A DNA stretch of 64,000 nucleotides from Agarivorans sp. TSD2052 (GCF_023238625.1 NZ_CP096670.1:3981001-4045000), one strand, 5' to 3'; counted from the first letter of the stretch, positions 1-8,571 are shown. A program made the numbers and translations. Notes: generated by a model from the letters alone, not told the origin.

Positions 1-332
1 TCTGGTCGCTTTGGTATTTTACCAAAACGATATTTCTCTGAGCTTCCAGGGAATGGAAGCTTATCGATCATCAATTCAAAACCGAAGGGAAGCATAAGAA
101 AATAAAGCCCGTGCACAATAAGTGCAATAAACTGAATATTGCCGATCTCTACAGATGCGCTTAGCGCGTAACCTTCATTGTTTATACAATAAAAAATAAA
201 GAAGGCGACTGTTCCAAAGGGGATGAGTAAAGAGATAGCCGTGATCGCTGCGCCTCGCGCGCTGCGGTAAGCGAGTAACTTAGGTGAACTTATCTCAGCC
301 TCGTTAGCTGACTCGTAATCATTGCTGGGCAT
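1..332 (-). CDS. Partial two-helix membrane protein, unknown
   Basis: The frame runs from an ATG at 332 off the left edge of the window, so about 110 N-terminal residues are visible. A good ribosome binding site (AAGGAG) lies seven bases before the ATG. A charged N-terminal tail is followed by two hydrophobic segments (around residues 30-48 and 63-82), separated by a short loop. The visible end is basic and hydrophilic. I do not recognise the family. No function is assigned; the call as a real gene rests on the open frame, the ribosome binding site and the membrane-protein composition. Confidence 0.6.
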   Translation of the reverse strand, partial: MPSNDYESANEAEISSPKLLAYRSARGAAITAISLLIPFGTVAFFIFYCINNEGYALSASVEIGNIQFIALIVHGLYFLMLPFGFELMIDKLPFPGSSEKYRFGKIPKRP

Positions 333-1054
333 AAAGTTATTCTCCTTGGTGGGTAGATGCGGCCCTCACTAAGCGACTTCAATAATGTAAGGCAGAAACA
401 AAGCCAACGGTGTTTTACCCGACTTGCCCCCTCCTTGTTAGCCGTTTACTCATGATAAAGACACCGCGCTTTTCAAGTCGACAATAATCTGATGCTTTAT
501 TCCTGCTTGGTTCACACGACCTTTTATATCGTTAGCTGCAGATAGGGAGAGAAGCGTTCCCAACGCTTATATCTACGACCAGAATGTATTTGTCTAAACC
601 TAAACAGCTCAACAAGCCTAATAGGCTGACCTTCATAAACGCCGCGCCAACAACCGTTTACAGTATTATCAGGGCGATGACTCCAACGAGTATAGCTTCT
701 TATCCAAGGGGGGCGTGTCTTGAATTAACCCGTTTACAGCACACAATAGGGTTATAGCCTCATCAAAAAATGACTGACTTTTAGCCAGGTTAATAGTGCG
801 CAGCTGTCTCTCTTCCTCAGATTAGGCCTAAACGAGTCATTTATTAACCAAATTAATGGAGACAACCAAAATACCCGCGTAAGTAGCACCGCTCCCCGCC
901 TAAATAGCGTGTTACGTCAGCATTGATGTAGTAGGATGCCCTCTCAATAAGAAACGCTAACAGACTGATTTAATTTGCTATTGTTGACAGTGCAATGCTC
1001 TTGGGCGGGTTTATTGAGTTTTTATGTTGGGATCATTGATACAGGTATTGTTGT
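333..1054. other. Long intergenic gap, no gene recognised
   Basis: About 720 bases between the truncated membrane protein and the first diguanylate cyclase. No frame of convincing length or composition was seen on either strand. A short inverted repeat (AAGCGTT-ccc-AACGCTT, near 552-568) is present without a U-tract. Both flanking genes diverge from this gap, so both promoters should be in it, but no clear sigma-70 pair was picked out. Confidence 0.5.
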
Positions 1055-2218
1055 ATGGACAAAGTTGGGCGGATGGGCGAATTTACCAATCCAATGATGG
1101 AGATGGCCTTCCGGAAAAAAGAGTGGGAGCAACTCAAACAACGAATGATTTTTGCTAGCTTTGCCGGAGGCTTAGCCTATTTTTTCGCTATTATTGGTGA
1201 TGTTATGGTGACTAACTCTGAATCAATGCTGAGAGATTTATTGATTATGAGATCGTCGGTATTACTCATTGCGCTGGCTGTTGGGGTATGTGGCTTTTTT
1301 TTAAAAGAGTACACCACGCTGTTAAACAAGATTATTTGTGGGCTTCTATTTTTCGTTTTGCTGGGTGAATCAGCAGAATTAACGATTAAGGCGGAATTGT
1401 TTGAGTATGTAGGTATTCCAGGTGTGTCGATCCTTGTTCTATTGTTCTACCTTAGCTTCCCTCCGCGATTTATAAGCGTGTTGGCTGTTTGCCTTACCGG
1501 TAGTAGCCTCTATTTATTCACCTGCGCTTTGTTAGGGTATGCCTCGGTCAATTATATATACACCTCGTTGCTGTTCCTGCTGGTTGTAAATGGTTTTGGT
1601 GCCTACGTTTATCTTCAATTTTCTATCCTTCGCCGGCGTGAATACAGTGCGCTTGAAGAACTAAAGAAGAATGCCGAAATAGATGCCTTGACCCAAGTGT
1701 ATAATCGCAGAAAGGTGCTAGAGCTTGGTGATGGAGAGATTGGCAAAGCTAATAGTTTTGGTCATCAGTATTCTGTCATCATGATTGATGTCGACAACTT
1801 TAAAAGTGTTAACGATATCTATGGGCATGCCGTTGGCGACCAAGTGTTACTTGAAGTGGCCACCCGATGCCGCAAGCTATTACGCGAGGATGATATTTTT
1901 GGACGATTTGGTGGAGAAGAGTTTGTGGTTTTTTTACCGCGAACCAACATCAATACCGCCCTTGTTATTGGTGAACGCTTACTGTCCGAAATTTCAAGTG
2001 CACCTTTTGAAACCAATAAAGGATCACTGCTGGTAACAATGAGCTTAGGGGTAGCAGCACTCACAGCGGCGAAAGAAGCTCCAAGAAAGCTATTAGAAAT
2101 GGCCGATGAAGCGCTATATGAGGCGAAGAAAACCGGAAGAAATAAAGTGTGTACCACACACCAAGTGGTTAAGAGCAGTAACATGGTGTTGCCCAATACC
2201 CCAATAGCAGCGCTGTAA
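1055..2218 (+). CDS. Membrane-anchored diguanylate cyclase (GGDEF)
   Basis: Predicted to make cyclic di-GMP from two GTP at the inner membrane. The N-terminal half (about residues 30-190) is a set of roughly six hydrophobic helices with little loop sequence, so sensing is likely within the membrane. The GGDEF domain spans about residues 207-372; the active loop reads GGEEF at 286-290, and an RxxD inhibitory site (R277-D280) sits five residues before it, so product inhibition is expected. The start is uncertain because no strong ribosome binding site precedes the ATG; Met-7 is an alternative. The gene appears monocistronic; the membrane sensor type was not assigned to a named family. Confidence 0.85.
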   Translation: MDKVGRMGEFTNPMMEMAFRKKEWEQLKQRMIFASFAGGLAYFFAIIGDVMVTNSESMLRDLLIMRSSVLLIALAVGVCGFFLKEYTTLLNKIICGLLFFVLLGESAELTIKAELFEYVGIPGVSILVLLFYLSFPPRFISVLAVCLTGSSLYLFTCALLGYASVNYIYTSLLFLLVVNGFGAYVYLQFSILRRREYSALEELKKNAEIDALTQVYNRRKVLELGDGEIGKANSFGHQYSVIMIDVDNFKSVNDIYGHAVGDQVLLEVATRCRKLLREDDIFGRFGGEEFVVFLPRTNINTALVIGERLLSEISSAPFETNKGSLLVTMSLGVAALTAAKEAPRKLLEMADEALYEAKKTGRNKVCTTHQVVKSSNMVLPNTPIAAL

Positions 2219-2321
2219 ACACGGTTATAACTAACCACTTTTTAGCGAAGACTCAGCGTTGGTGGCTCTCATAGCGTCAACACTGTTAATAGGGTTAGCT
2301 ATTTACTGGGTCGTAAATGTG

Positions 2322-2358
2322 CAAAAAACCGCTAACCCAAGCACAAGCGGGGTTAGCG
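2322..2358 (-). terminator. Rho-independent terminator of udp
   Basis: Perfect 9-bp stem (CGCTAACCC at 2330-2338 with GGGTTAGCG at 2350-2358) and, on the minus strand, a following run of six T. It begins about seven bases after the udp stop codon. Confidence 0.85.
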
Positions 2359-2364
2359 TTTTGT

Positions 2365-3132
2365 TTAGCCAAGCATCTTACGTGCGGCTTCAACCACAAT
2401 ATTTACCGCTTGGTGCTCGGTATTTTTCATTAAGCTTTCGTCTGGAATTTCTTGCTGAGTGCGGTTAACAATAACACCAGCAACACACCCTGCCTTTAAG
2501 CCTTGTGAGGCACACATGGTAAACAAGGTGGCGCTTTCCATTTCAAAGTTAAGCACGCCCATGGCTTGCCACTCTTCCATTGATCCTTGAAAAGCTTTAG
2601 TCACTCGACCAGATACGGTGTCGTAGCGCTCTTGACCTGGGTAGAAGGTATCACTCGATGCGGTAACCCCTACATGGCAAGTGGCTTTAGCCTCAATGGC
2701 TGCACTGTGTAAGGCTTGCATACAAGAAAAATCGGCCACAGCGGGAAACTGCATAGGCGCAAAGTGGCTGCTGGCCCCGTCTAAGCGCACCGAGGCAGTC
2801 GTGACGATAACATCACCCACATTGATGTTGGTTTGAATAGCGCCGGTGGTGCCTACCCGTAAAAAGGTGGTAATACCTAATTGGGCTAACTCTTCAACCG
2901 CGATAGACGTAGACGGCCCGCCAATACCGGTAGAGCACACCACGATTGGGGTTCCATCTAACTGACCAAGATACGAGGTAAACTCGCGCTGCGAAGCCAA
3001 AAATTCGGGCTCTTCGAGTAATGAGGCGATGCGCTCTACTCGCTGGGGATCGCCTGGGATAATGGCCAAGGTGGCCCCTTTTAACATCTCAGGGTTTAAG
3101 CCTAAATGAAATACACTCGCTTGCTTATTCAT
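2365..3132 (-). CDS. udp: Uridine phosphorylase
   Basis: Catalyses reversible phosphorolysis of uridine to uracil and ribose-1-phosphate in pyrimidine salvage (cytosol). At 255 residues the length fits the enzyme (E. coli 253). Visible family marks are the phosphate-binding GDPQRV near residue 28, the [16 protein letters not shown] segment, RVGTTGAIQ in the middle and the nucleoside-binding FEMESATLF segment near residue 197. The gene is monocistronic with its own terminator. The 5' region holds a 10-bp inverted repeat, described separately. The identification as uridine rather than purine phosphorylase rests on overall resemblance to Udp. Confidence 0.93.
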   Translation of the reverse strand: MNKQASVFHLGLNPEMLKGATLAIIPGDPQRVERIASLLEEPEFLASQREFTSYLGQLDGTPIVVCSTGIGGPSTSIAVEELAQLGITTFLRVGTTGAIQTNINVGDVIVTTASVRLDGASSHFAPMQFPAVADFSCMQALHSAAIEAKATCHVGVTASSDTFYPGQERYDTVSGRVTKAFQGSMEEWQAMGVLNFEMESATLFTMCASQGLKAGCVAGVIVNRTQQEIPDESLMKNTEHQAVNIVVEAARKMLG

Positions 3133-3148
3133 GTCTACCTGCTTGATT

Positions 3149-3182
3149 TCGTCCTATGATTGATGCCAGAAGCATAGGACGA
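3149..3182 (-). promoter_or_regulatory. Inverted repeat in the udp 5' region
   Basis: Perfect 10-bp arms (TCGTCCTATG at 3149-3158 and CATAGGACGA at 3173-3182) separated by 14 bases, located 17 bases upstream of the udp start codon. It may be an operator or an mRNA leader hairpin; nothing in the sequence decides between them. Confidence 0.45.
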
Positions 3183-3408
3183 TAACTGCGCAATAAGTGT
3201 GAAACGTCTCGCATTTGAGTTTAACTTAGCCCAAATAAGCTTGATAATAACTACTTATGTTGATTGAGAGCACGTTCTACTCGTTACGCCAATATTTCGG
3301 TTCTGCCTGACTTAAACAGCAATAATTTTGTCAATAAACGAACTTTTCGTCAGCGGAGTGTTCTACACTATCTTGAAACAGTTTTTGTGCTTACTTGAGG
3401 TAACAACC

Positions 3409-3816
3409 ATGAATAAACAGCTTATTATCGGTTTAACACTTGCGTTAGGGTTAACCAGCTGTGCCAGTAATCAATCGGAGCCAAGCATGGATTTAGCCGA
3501 CAGCCGTTGGTATATGACCGGTGACTTTTATAATATTGCCGATATTAAATTGCCAGCCTTCACCCTAGAAGAAAATGAAAAGGGTTATAAAATATCTGGC
3601 ACGACAGGTTGTAATAACTTCTTTGGCCAAGCCGAATGGGATGGCAAGCAATTAACGGTTAACCAGCCCATTGGCATGACCCGTATGTTATGCGAAGAAA
3701 CCTCAAACAAAATAGAAATGGAATTTGTTCAAGCATTAGATCTGCCGATCATCAGTGACGGCGAACACTTGCGTTTAAACAACGGCGCGATGTTTAAACG
3801 CGTTCCTACTAATTAA
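3409..3816 (+). CDS. META-domain lipoprotein (HslJ-like)
   Basis: The 135-residue product starts with a lipoprotein signal peptide ending in the lipobox LTSC, so it should be lipidated on Cys-19 and held at the periplasmic face of a membrane. The rest resembles the META domain of HslJ: a beta-rich segment with TGCNNFFG near residues 64-71 followed by MTRMLCEE, characteristic of the family. HslJ-type proteins are associated with heat and novobiocin tolerance, but the molecular role is not known. An upstream in-frame extension exists, but the ATG at 3409 is preferred because it gives a proper signal peptide and follows TTGAGG. Confidence 0.8.
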   Translation: MNKQLIIGLTLALGLTSCASNQSEPSMDLADSRWYMTGDFYNIADIKLPAFTLEENEKGYKISGTTGCNNFFGQAEWDGKQLTVNQPIGMTRMLCEETSNKIEMEFVQALDLPIISDGEHLRLNNGAMFKRVPTN

Positions 3817-3827
3817 GTATTAGTGAT

Positions 3828-4877
3828 TTAAGCGGCGGCGCTAAACCAGCGTTGCCGCAGATCTTTTACCGCGGCAAATAGCATTAACATGGCGATCAGC
3901 CCACTAGTTGCGATAACCCAGCCGCTATTGACTAGTTGTTCTTCTTGCCAGGCCACTGGATTTACTTGCCATTGCCACTGACTAATCGCCCAGTCTAACC
4001 CCCAGCCAAACAGCATTGCGCTAGCAATAACCCCAGTTAAGTACGCCACCAAGGCACGCATGCCCATTTCTTGACGTACCAACATTAAGGTGGCGATATT
4101 GGTAGCCGGCCCCGCGAGCATAAATACCAATGCGGCCCCCGGTGAGATCCCCGCAATAATTAAGCCTGCGGCAATCGGTGTTGAAGCAGTGGCACAAATG
4201 TACATAGGCACCCCTACCAGCACCATAACGATCATGGTTATCCAACCTTGTCCCCAGCGGGTCATAAAGCTTTCGGGTAAATAGCTTTGAATCAGCGCGG
4301 CAAATGCTAGCCCCAGTAATAACCACAAGTAGCTGTCTTCCACCAGCTCTACAAAACTAGTAAGCCACGCTTTCAGCTTTTGCCCTCCAGTGGGTTTAGC
4401 AGGCGGCGCAGATGCGGCGCTAGCGCACTTACTTTTACCACTGCAACAGCTTTTAACTTCGCTGACTGTAGATTTAGTCTCTTCACCATTGCCCACTAAC
4501 AAGCCCGCGATGATGGCACTGCAAATGGCTGCAATAGGCCTGACAATCGCCATTACAGGACCTAATAAGGCATAAGAGACTGCCACCGAGTCAACTCCCG
4601 TTTCGGGCGTGGCAATTAAGAAAGAAGTGGTGGCACTTTTAGAGGCGCCCGCTCGGCGCAAGCCCATCGCCGCCGGAATCACCCCACAGGAACATAGCGG
4701 CAATGGCGCCCCAATAAACGCCGCCTTTATGGTGGTACTGGGCTTATTGTTGCCAAGGTGCTTGGCCAGCCAGCGACTTGGTAGTCCTAGCTTTAAACTC
4801 GCCGCAATCACAAAGCCTAAAAACAACCAAGGCGCGGCGCTTAAAAACAAACTAATAAAGTTATTCAATAACATCAT
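3828..4877 (-). CDS. SO_0444-type metal efflux permease (DUF318/ArsP-like)
   Basis: A 349-residue inner membrane protein with about eight to ten helices in two related halves. The first half contains PLPLCSCGVIPAA (residues 56-68) and a TPETGVDS motif, both typical of the permease family annotated as SO_0444 Cu/Zn efflux transporters. A Cys-rich cytoplasmic loop (CCSGKSKC near residue 143) could bind metal. The second half has the matching GVPMYICATAS and AGPATN segments. It overlaps the end of the upstream MerR gene by 17 bases, so the two form one operon and the permease is probably metal-induced. The substrate is inferred from the regulator; zinc, cadmium or lead are likelier than arsenic. 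Confidence 0.8.
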   Translation of the reverse strand: MMLLNNFISLFLSAAPWLFLGFVIAASLKLGLPSRWLAKHLGNNKPSTTIKAAFIGAPLPLCSCGVIPAAMGLRRAGASKSATTSFLIATPETGVDSVAVSYALLGPVMAIVRPIAAICSAIIAGLLVGNGEETKSTVSEVKSCCSGKSKCASAASAPPAKPTGGQKLKAWLTSFVELVEDSYLWLLLGLAFAALIQSYLPESFMTRWGQGWITMIVMVLVGVPMYICATASTPIAAGLIIAGISPGAALVFMLAGPATNIATLMLVRQEMGMRALVAYLTGVIASAMLFGWGLDWAISQWQWQVNPVAWQEEQLVNSGWVIATSGLIAMLMLFAAVKDLRQRWFSAAA

Positions 4878-5268
4878 CTAAGGCCTTTAATATTGAACAA
4901 GACGCTGCGCTCTCTTCACCGCCGCAGCAGGCATTGTGTAGCGTTTGCAAGGTGGTTTCGAAGGCGCGCAACTCGGCCAACTGCTGCTGTACTTTAGCCA
5001 GTTTATGCCCTACTACGCTGCTGACATCGTGGCAACGAGCGGTAGCGGCATGCTCGCGTAAATTGAGTAGTTCAAGAATATCTTTTATTGATAGGCCCGC
5101 CTGCTTGGCTCGTTGAATAAACCGCAAACGGGCTAGGTCTTGTTCGCTGTACATTCTGTACTGGTTGGCCCCACGTGATGCCGGGGTTAATAAGCCTTTG
5201 CGTTCATAAAAACGTAAGCCCTCTACACTCAAACCACTTAATGTTGCCAACTCACCAATTTTATACAT
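4861..5268 (-). CDS. MerR-family metal-responsive regulator (ZntR-like)
   Basis: A 135-residue activator: MerR winged helix at the N-terminus (MYKIGELA...RFYERKGLL), a dimerisation coiled coil, and a C-terminal metal loop. Cys-79, Cys-114, Cys-115 and Cys-124 fall exactly at the positions of the E. coli ZntR zinc ligands, while ZntR His-119 is Glu here, which may shift metal preference. The ATG at 5268 follows GGAGG. A longer TTG-initiated frame would place its start inside the -35 element of the gene's own promoter, so it is rejected. The gene reads directly into the SO_0444-type permease. Metal identity (Zn, Cd, Pb) is inferred. Confidence 0.85.
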   Translation of the reverse strand: MYKIGELATLSGLSVEGLRFYERKGLLTPASRGANQYRMYSEQDLARLRFIQRAKQAGLSIKDILELLNLREHAATARCHDVSSVVGHKLAKVQQQLAELRAFETTLQTLHNACCGGEESAASCSILKALDDVIE

Positions 5269-5287
5269 AGGCTCCTCCATCAGTTCT

Positions 5288-5319
5288 ATAATAAACCCTG
5301 TAGCTTGGTACAGGGTCAA
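5288..5319 (-). promoter_or_regulatory. MerR-type operator-promoter of the metal efflux operon
   Basis: On the minus strand, -35 TTGACC (5319-5314) and -10 TATTAT (5293-5288) are 20 bp apart, the overlong spacing typical of MerR activation. The spacer holds a perfect dyad, ACCCTGTA-6-TACAGGGT (5295-5316). The start codon of the MerR gene follows 19 bases after the -10, so the operon should be autoregulated. Confidence 0.85.
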
Positions 5320-5336
5320 TAGTTTTCATCAAGAAA

Positions 5337-5363
5337 TAAAAAAAAGCCTGAGACTCAGGCTTT
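5337..5363 (-). terminator. Terminator downstream of the VOC gene
   Basis: Self-complementary AAAGCCTGAG-CTCAGGCTTT (5343-5363) followed on the minus strand by an extended T run; it ends the SoxR-linked VOC transcript before the MerR promoter. Confidence 0.8.
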
Positions 5364-5392
5364 AAAGGTGCAACACGTCAGCAACTGAAGGG

Positions 5393-5809
5393 TTATTGAT
5401 AAAGATTACGCTGTTCAGGCAAATCTGAAGAATACTCTACAAATTCAAGCTCAAAACCATTGGGATCGCGAAAGTACACGTTGCGACGATGCGGGCTTTG
5501 TGCCCCTTCATGATGGATCTCATAACCCGCTTGCAGTAAACGGCCGATTAGGCCATCGAGATCTGCAGTAACATAGGCAAAATGCGCTACGCCAATTTGG
5601 TTACCCTTTAATGGGCGGTTCTCCCCGTAACCATTGTCGTTAAACGTGAGGTAGTGATTGTCATCGCCAAAGTGCAACCAACGGCGCTCTAGCCCATGCC
5701 ATGTTTGTTGGCCTTCGCCGCGTACCCACCAGTGCGGAAATGCGGCACGGTAAAACTTTAACGTTTGATCCATGTCTGTGACGACAAGATTTAAGTGCTC
5801 TAAATACAT
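5393..5809 (-). CDS. VOC/glyoxalase-family protein, SoxR-linked
   Basis: A 138-residue single VOC (vicinal oxygen chelate) protein of the glyoxalase/bleomycin-resistance/dioxygenase superfamily. The two beta-alpha-beta modules are visible: LEHLNLVVTDMDQTLKFY at the start and GVAHFAYVTADLDGLIGRL in the middle, ending with FRDPNGFELEFVEY, in which the Glu is the usual metal ligand. The ATG at 5809 follows AAGGAG at good spacing; an N-terminal extension to 5884 would overlap the SoxR box and is rejected. The substrate is unknown. The promoter position strongly implies induction through the divergently encoded SoxR by redox-cycling compounds, so a role in detoxifying such compounds or their products is plausible inference. 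Confidence 0.8.
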   Translation of the reverse strand: MYLEHLNLVVTDMDQTLKFYRAAFPHWWVRGEGQQTWHGLERRWLHFGDDNHYLTFNDNGYGENRPLKGNQIGVAHFAYVTADLDGLIGRLLQAGYEIHHEGAQSPHRRNVYFRDPNGFELEFVEYSSDLPEQRNLYQ

Positions 5810-5869
5810 AACTTGCTCCTTGCTTGGTTCGCTTAAATTACCAGTGGCCTTGCCACCGTTCTGCTTAAC

Positions 5870-5900
5870 AGCATAAAACCTCAAGTTAAGTTGAGGTAAA
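5870..5900 (-). promoter_or_regulatory. SoxR box within a 19-bp-spacer promoter
   Basis: An 18-bp near-palindrome CCTCAAGTTAAGTTGAGG (5879-5896) differs by one base from the E. coli soxS operator core. On the minus strand it lies between -35 TTTACC (5900-5895) and -10 TATGCT (5875-5870) with a 19-bp spacer, the hallmark of SoxR-activated promoters. It drives the VOC gene and lies 44 bp from the soxR start. Confidence 0.9.
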
Positions 5901-5939
5901 GCAGTTTTTTACCTAAAGTAGTTGAAACAGGAGAACAAC

Positions 5940-6392
5940 ATGAACAAGCCCCCTAGGCAGGCTCTTTCGGTAGGAGCAGTAGCTAAACGTTGTGGTATTA
6001 AGGTATCCACGCTGCACTTTTACGAGAGCAAAGGTTTAATTCACAGTGAACGCAATCAAGGTAATCAACGGCGCTATGCCCCCGATGTATTGAGAAGGGT
6101 GTCGGTGATTAAAGCGGCGCAAACAATGGGGATAAGCTTGGCTGACATCCATGCCGCGTTTGCTCGTTTACCCAACCAACGCACCCCCACTAAAGTCGAT
6201 TGGGAGACACTGTCACAGCAATGGCAGCAAATCCTCAATCAACGGATTAATGCACTAACGCGCTTAAGAGATTCGTTAACCGGCTGTATTGGCTGCGGTT
6301 GTTTATCGATGAACAGCTGTCCGCTGTATAACCCCGATGATGAACTTGCCAAACAGGGGCCTGGGCCAGTTATTCTGAACCGCCCAACTTAA
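5940..6392 (+). CDS. soxR: Redox-sensing transcriptional activator SoxR
   Basis: A 150-residue MerR-family regulator whose [2Fe-2S] cluster senses redox-active compounds and superoxide stress. The N-terminus is the DNA-binding domain (LSVGAVAKRCGIKVSTLHFYE). The C-terminal cluster motif Cx2CxCx5C is complete (C116, C119, C121, C127) and is followed by CPLYNPDD as in E. coli SoxR. The ATG at 5940 is preceded by CAGGAG; the TTG-initiated extension is rejected. No soxS is adjacent. The visible target is the divergent VOC gene, consistent with non-enteric SoxR proteins acting directly on small detoxification genes. Confidence 0.95.
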   Translation: MNKPPRQALSVGAVAKRCGIKVSTLHFYESKGLIHSERNQGNQRRYAPDVLRRVSVIKAAQTMGISLADIHAAFARLPNQRTPTKVDWETLSQQWQQILNQRINALTRLRDSLTGCIGCGCLSMNSCPLYNPDDELAKQGPGPVILNRPT

Positions 6393-6495
6393 CGCGAACT
6401 AAAACTATTAAGCCCTAGTTCTTCATAAATATTTTCACTCGCAAAGAACTTTTTAATGCTCCGATCCGTTGTTAATGAGCAACCAAGGAGCCTTT

Positions 6496-6672
6496 ATGTT
6501 TAATTTTCTAAAACCTAATCCAGTTAAGCGGAAACGCCAAAAATATGATTTGTTACTTGAATCGGCAATGTTAGCCCAACGCCGTGGAGACATCATGACC
6601 TATTCAATGCTGAGTGCCGATGCCGATCAATTGTGGAAAGAAATCGAACAGCTAGAAGCTCAGTCAAAATAA
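6496..6672 (+). CDS. Small DUF6435-like protein
   Basis: A 58-residue, highly charged cytoplasmic protein beginning MFNFLKPNP and continuing with a basic segment (VKRKRQKYD) and a predicted amphipathic helix that includes AQRRGDI. The composition and pattern match my recollection of the DUF6435 family of marine gammaproteobacteria; function is unknown. The ATG at 6496 follows AAGGAG at ideal spacing, which is why the longer in-frame start is not used. It stands alone between soxR and the second diguanylate cyclase. Confidence 0.7.
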   Translation: MFNFLKPNPVKRKRQKYDLLLESAMLAQRRGDIMTYSMLSADADQLWKEIEQLEAQSK

Positions 6673-6789
6673 CAGGCACAAGAATACAATAAATCATAAG
6701 CCCGCAAGATATTGATATAAAAGTTATTTTAGGTCAAAAGTTGAGCCCCAAGCCGAGCTAGCCCATACTGCTTAATTATCAACCATTTT

Positions 6790-8571
6790 GTGTGCATATT
6801 GTTAGTGAACGATCACTTAGGCTCAAACCAACAAGCAAAACCAAAGTATGTGAAGCTAGGAAACGTTATCGTCGTGATAACGCTGTTTAGCTTAGCTATT
6901 TTGGCGATCGTGTTTACTGCCCTAGAAAACATTGAGAACGAGGTTGAGCTTAAAGTTAAAGAATCGTTGCGTACCGTGCTTAGGGCAACCCAGGAAGCTC
7001 ACCATATCTGGATCCAGCACCGCCTATTAGAGCTAAGTAATACTGGGCAATCGGAGCGTATAAACCTGTCGATAGCCATTCTTAAAAACCCTAACAGCCC
7101 TTCTTTGCTGCATGCTAGCGCCGAGGCCAATGTTGAACGCAGCTTTGCCCTAATGATGGGCACTTACCAAGACAACGCTTATTGGTTAAGTGACCTTGAA
7201 GGCACTATTCTCAGCTCTAACCTGAATCACCAGCTTACTAAGCAACACCCTTTGTTTGAGTTTGAACACGATAAAATGCGCGAGGTGATAAACGGTAACG
7301 CCACCTTCATCACTGGCATCAAAGACGCCAAAGCCAAACGCCTAAACAATATGTATTTCAGTGCTCCCGTTATCAATAAACAACAACGAGTCACTGGCGT
7401 GCTAATTGTCAGCGTTAACCAAAGTGACCACTTTAGCCGCATCACCCAACTTGGCAGAATATGGAATTCAGGTGAAACCTATGCCTTTGATCGCAACGGC
7501 TTAATGCTCTCCTCGAGTCGATTTGACGAACAGCTGCTGCGATTAGGGTTATTAGAACCAGGTCAAGTGGCCATTAACAACTTGTACATTACCGACCCAC
7601 AAGCCAAAGCCGACAACCGTTTTGAAGCGCTCACATTGATGGCACAAAGTGCCACCCAAGGTGAAACCAGCTTTAATACCACCGGTTATCGAGATTATCG
7701 CGGCGTAACCGTGGTTGGGGCATGGACATGGCAACCCACCTACAATTTTGGTCTAACCACCGAGATAGACAAAGCAGAAACGTCTACTATCTATAACCGC
7801 ACTCGTAACATTGTTGTGCTGGGTATAGTGAGCTCTTTATTGGTGGCGGTCAGTTTGTTTTTGTTACTGTATTTTAGCCAGCGCAACGCCAAACAAGTAT
7901 TGCGTCAATCTCAACTGGTACTGGAAGATCGGGTGAAAGAGCGAACCGCGGATTTAGAATCGTCGCAACAAGAGCTTAGGGTGGCTTACCGCGAGCTAGA
8001 AAAACAGTCGATTACCGACAGCCTTACCGGTATACCCAATCGCCGTTGTGCTGATGAGTTCTTAGATCAAGAGTGGCGCCGCGCCCAGCGTGGTGGTTAC
8101 CCAATAACCATCATGCTCATCGATATTGACCACTTCAAACAGTTTAACGATCATTACGGCCACCCAGCAGGCGATGTATGTTTAGAACAAGTCGCTAAGG
8201 TGCTTACCGCGTCAGGGATCTGTAAGCGCCCAGGCGATTTAATTGCCCGCTACGGCGGTGAAGAGTTTATTGCCATACTTAGCAACAGTGATTTCGACTA
8301 CGCTGAGTACTCCGCTAAACGCTTAATTAAAGCCATTAATCAGGCGAAGATCACTCATCAGCATACTCAAGTAGAAGGCCAATCACATATCACGATTAGT
8401 GTGGGCGTTTCGATTGCCGAAAGTGTCGATACCCGTTTAGAAGAAATCATAAGCCTTGCAGACAATGCGCTATACCTCAGCAAGCAAAATGGCCGCAATA
8501 CCTTTAATTTCAAACTGCCAGCAAATTTAAGTCATTCTCAAGACCCTCCTACATCAACCCGCCCCAGCTAA
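6790..8571 (+). CDS. Membrane diguanylate cyclase with periplasmic sensor
   Basis: About 593 residues. One membrane helix near residues 24-45 and another near 338-362 enclose a periplasmic region of roughly 290 residues that looks like a double Cache ligand sensor (segment YWLSDLEGTILSSN, GYRDYRGVTVVGAWTW). A cytoplasmic coiled coil (DRVKERTADLESSQQELR) links to a C-terminal GGDEF domain with an intact GGEEF and an RxxD inhibitory site (RPGD) five residues before it. It should make cyclic di-GMP in response to a periplasmic small molecule. The start is uncertain: GTG 6790, TTG 6799 and GTG 6805 are all possible and none has a clear ribosome binding site. Confidence 0.85.
   Translation: MCILLVNDHLGSNQQAKPKYVKLGNVIVVITLFSLAILAIVFTALENIENEVELKVKESLRTVLRATQEAHHIWIQHRLLELSNTGQSERINLSIAILKNPNSPSLLHASAEANVERSFALMMGTYQDNAYWLSDLEGTILSSNLNHQLTKQHPLFEFEHDKMREVINGNATFITGIKDAKAKRLNNMYFSAPVINKQQRVTGVLIVSVNQSDHFSRITQLGRIWNSGETYAFDRNGLMLSSSRFDEQLLRLGLLEPGQVAINNLYITDPQAKADNRFEALTLMAQSATQGETSFNTTGYRDYRGVTVVGAWTWQPTYNFGLTTEIDKAETSTIYNRTRNIVVLGIVSSLLVAVSLFLLLYFSQRNAKQVLRQSQLVLEDRVKERTADLESSQQELRVAYRELEKQSITDSLTGIPNRRCADEFLDQEWRRAQRGGYPITIMLIDIDHFKQFNDHYGHPAGDVCLEQVAKVLTASGICKRPGDLIARYGGEEFIAILSNSDFDYAEYSAKRLIKAINQAKITHQHTQVEGQSHITISVGVSIAESVDTRLEEIISLADNALYLSKQNGRNTFNFKLPANLSHSQDPPTSTRPS

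Noticed and set aside
2259..2468. Plus-strand frame across the udp terminator
   Set aside because: It runs through the terminator hairpin and into the antisense of udp; no ribosome binding site.
5269..5319. TTG-initiated extension of the MerR gene
   Set aside because: The start would lie in the -35 element and operator of its own promoter; the ATG at 5268 has GGAGG.
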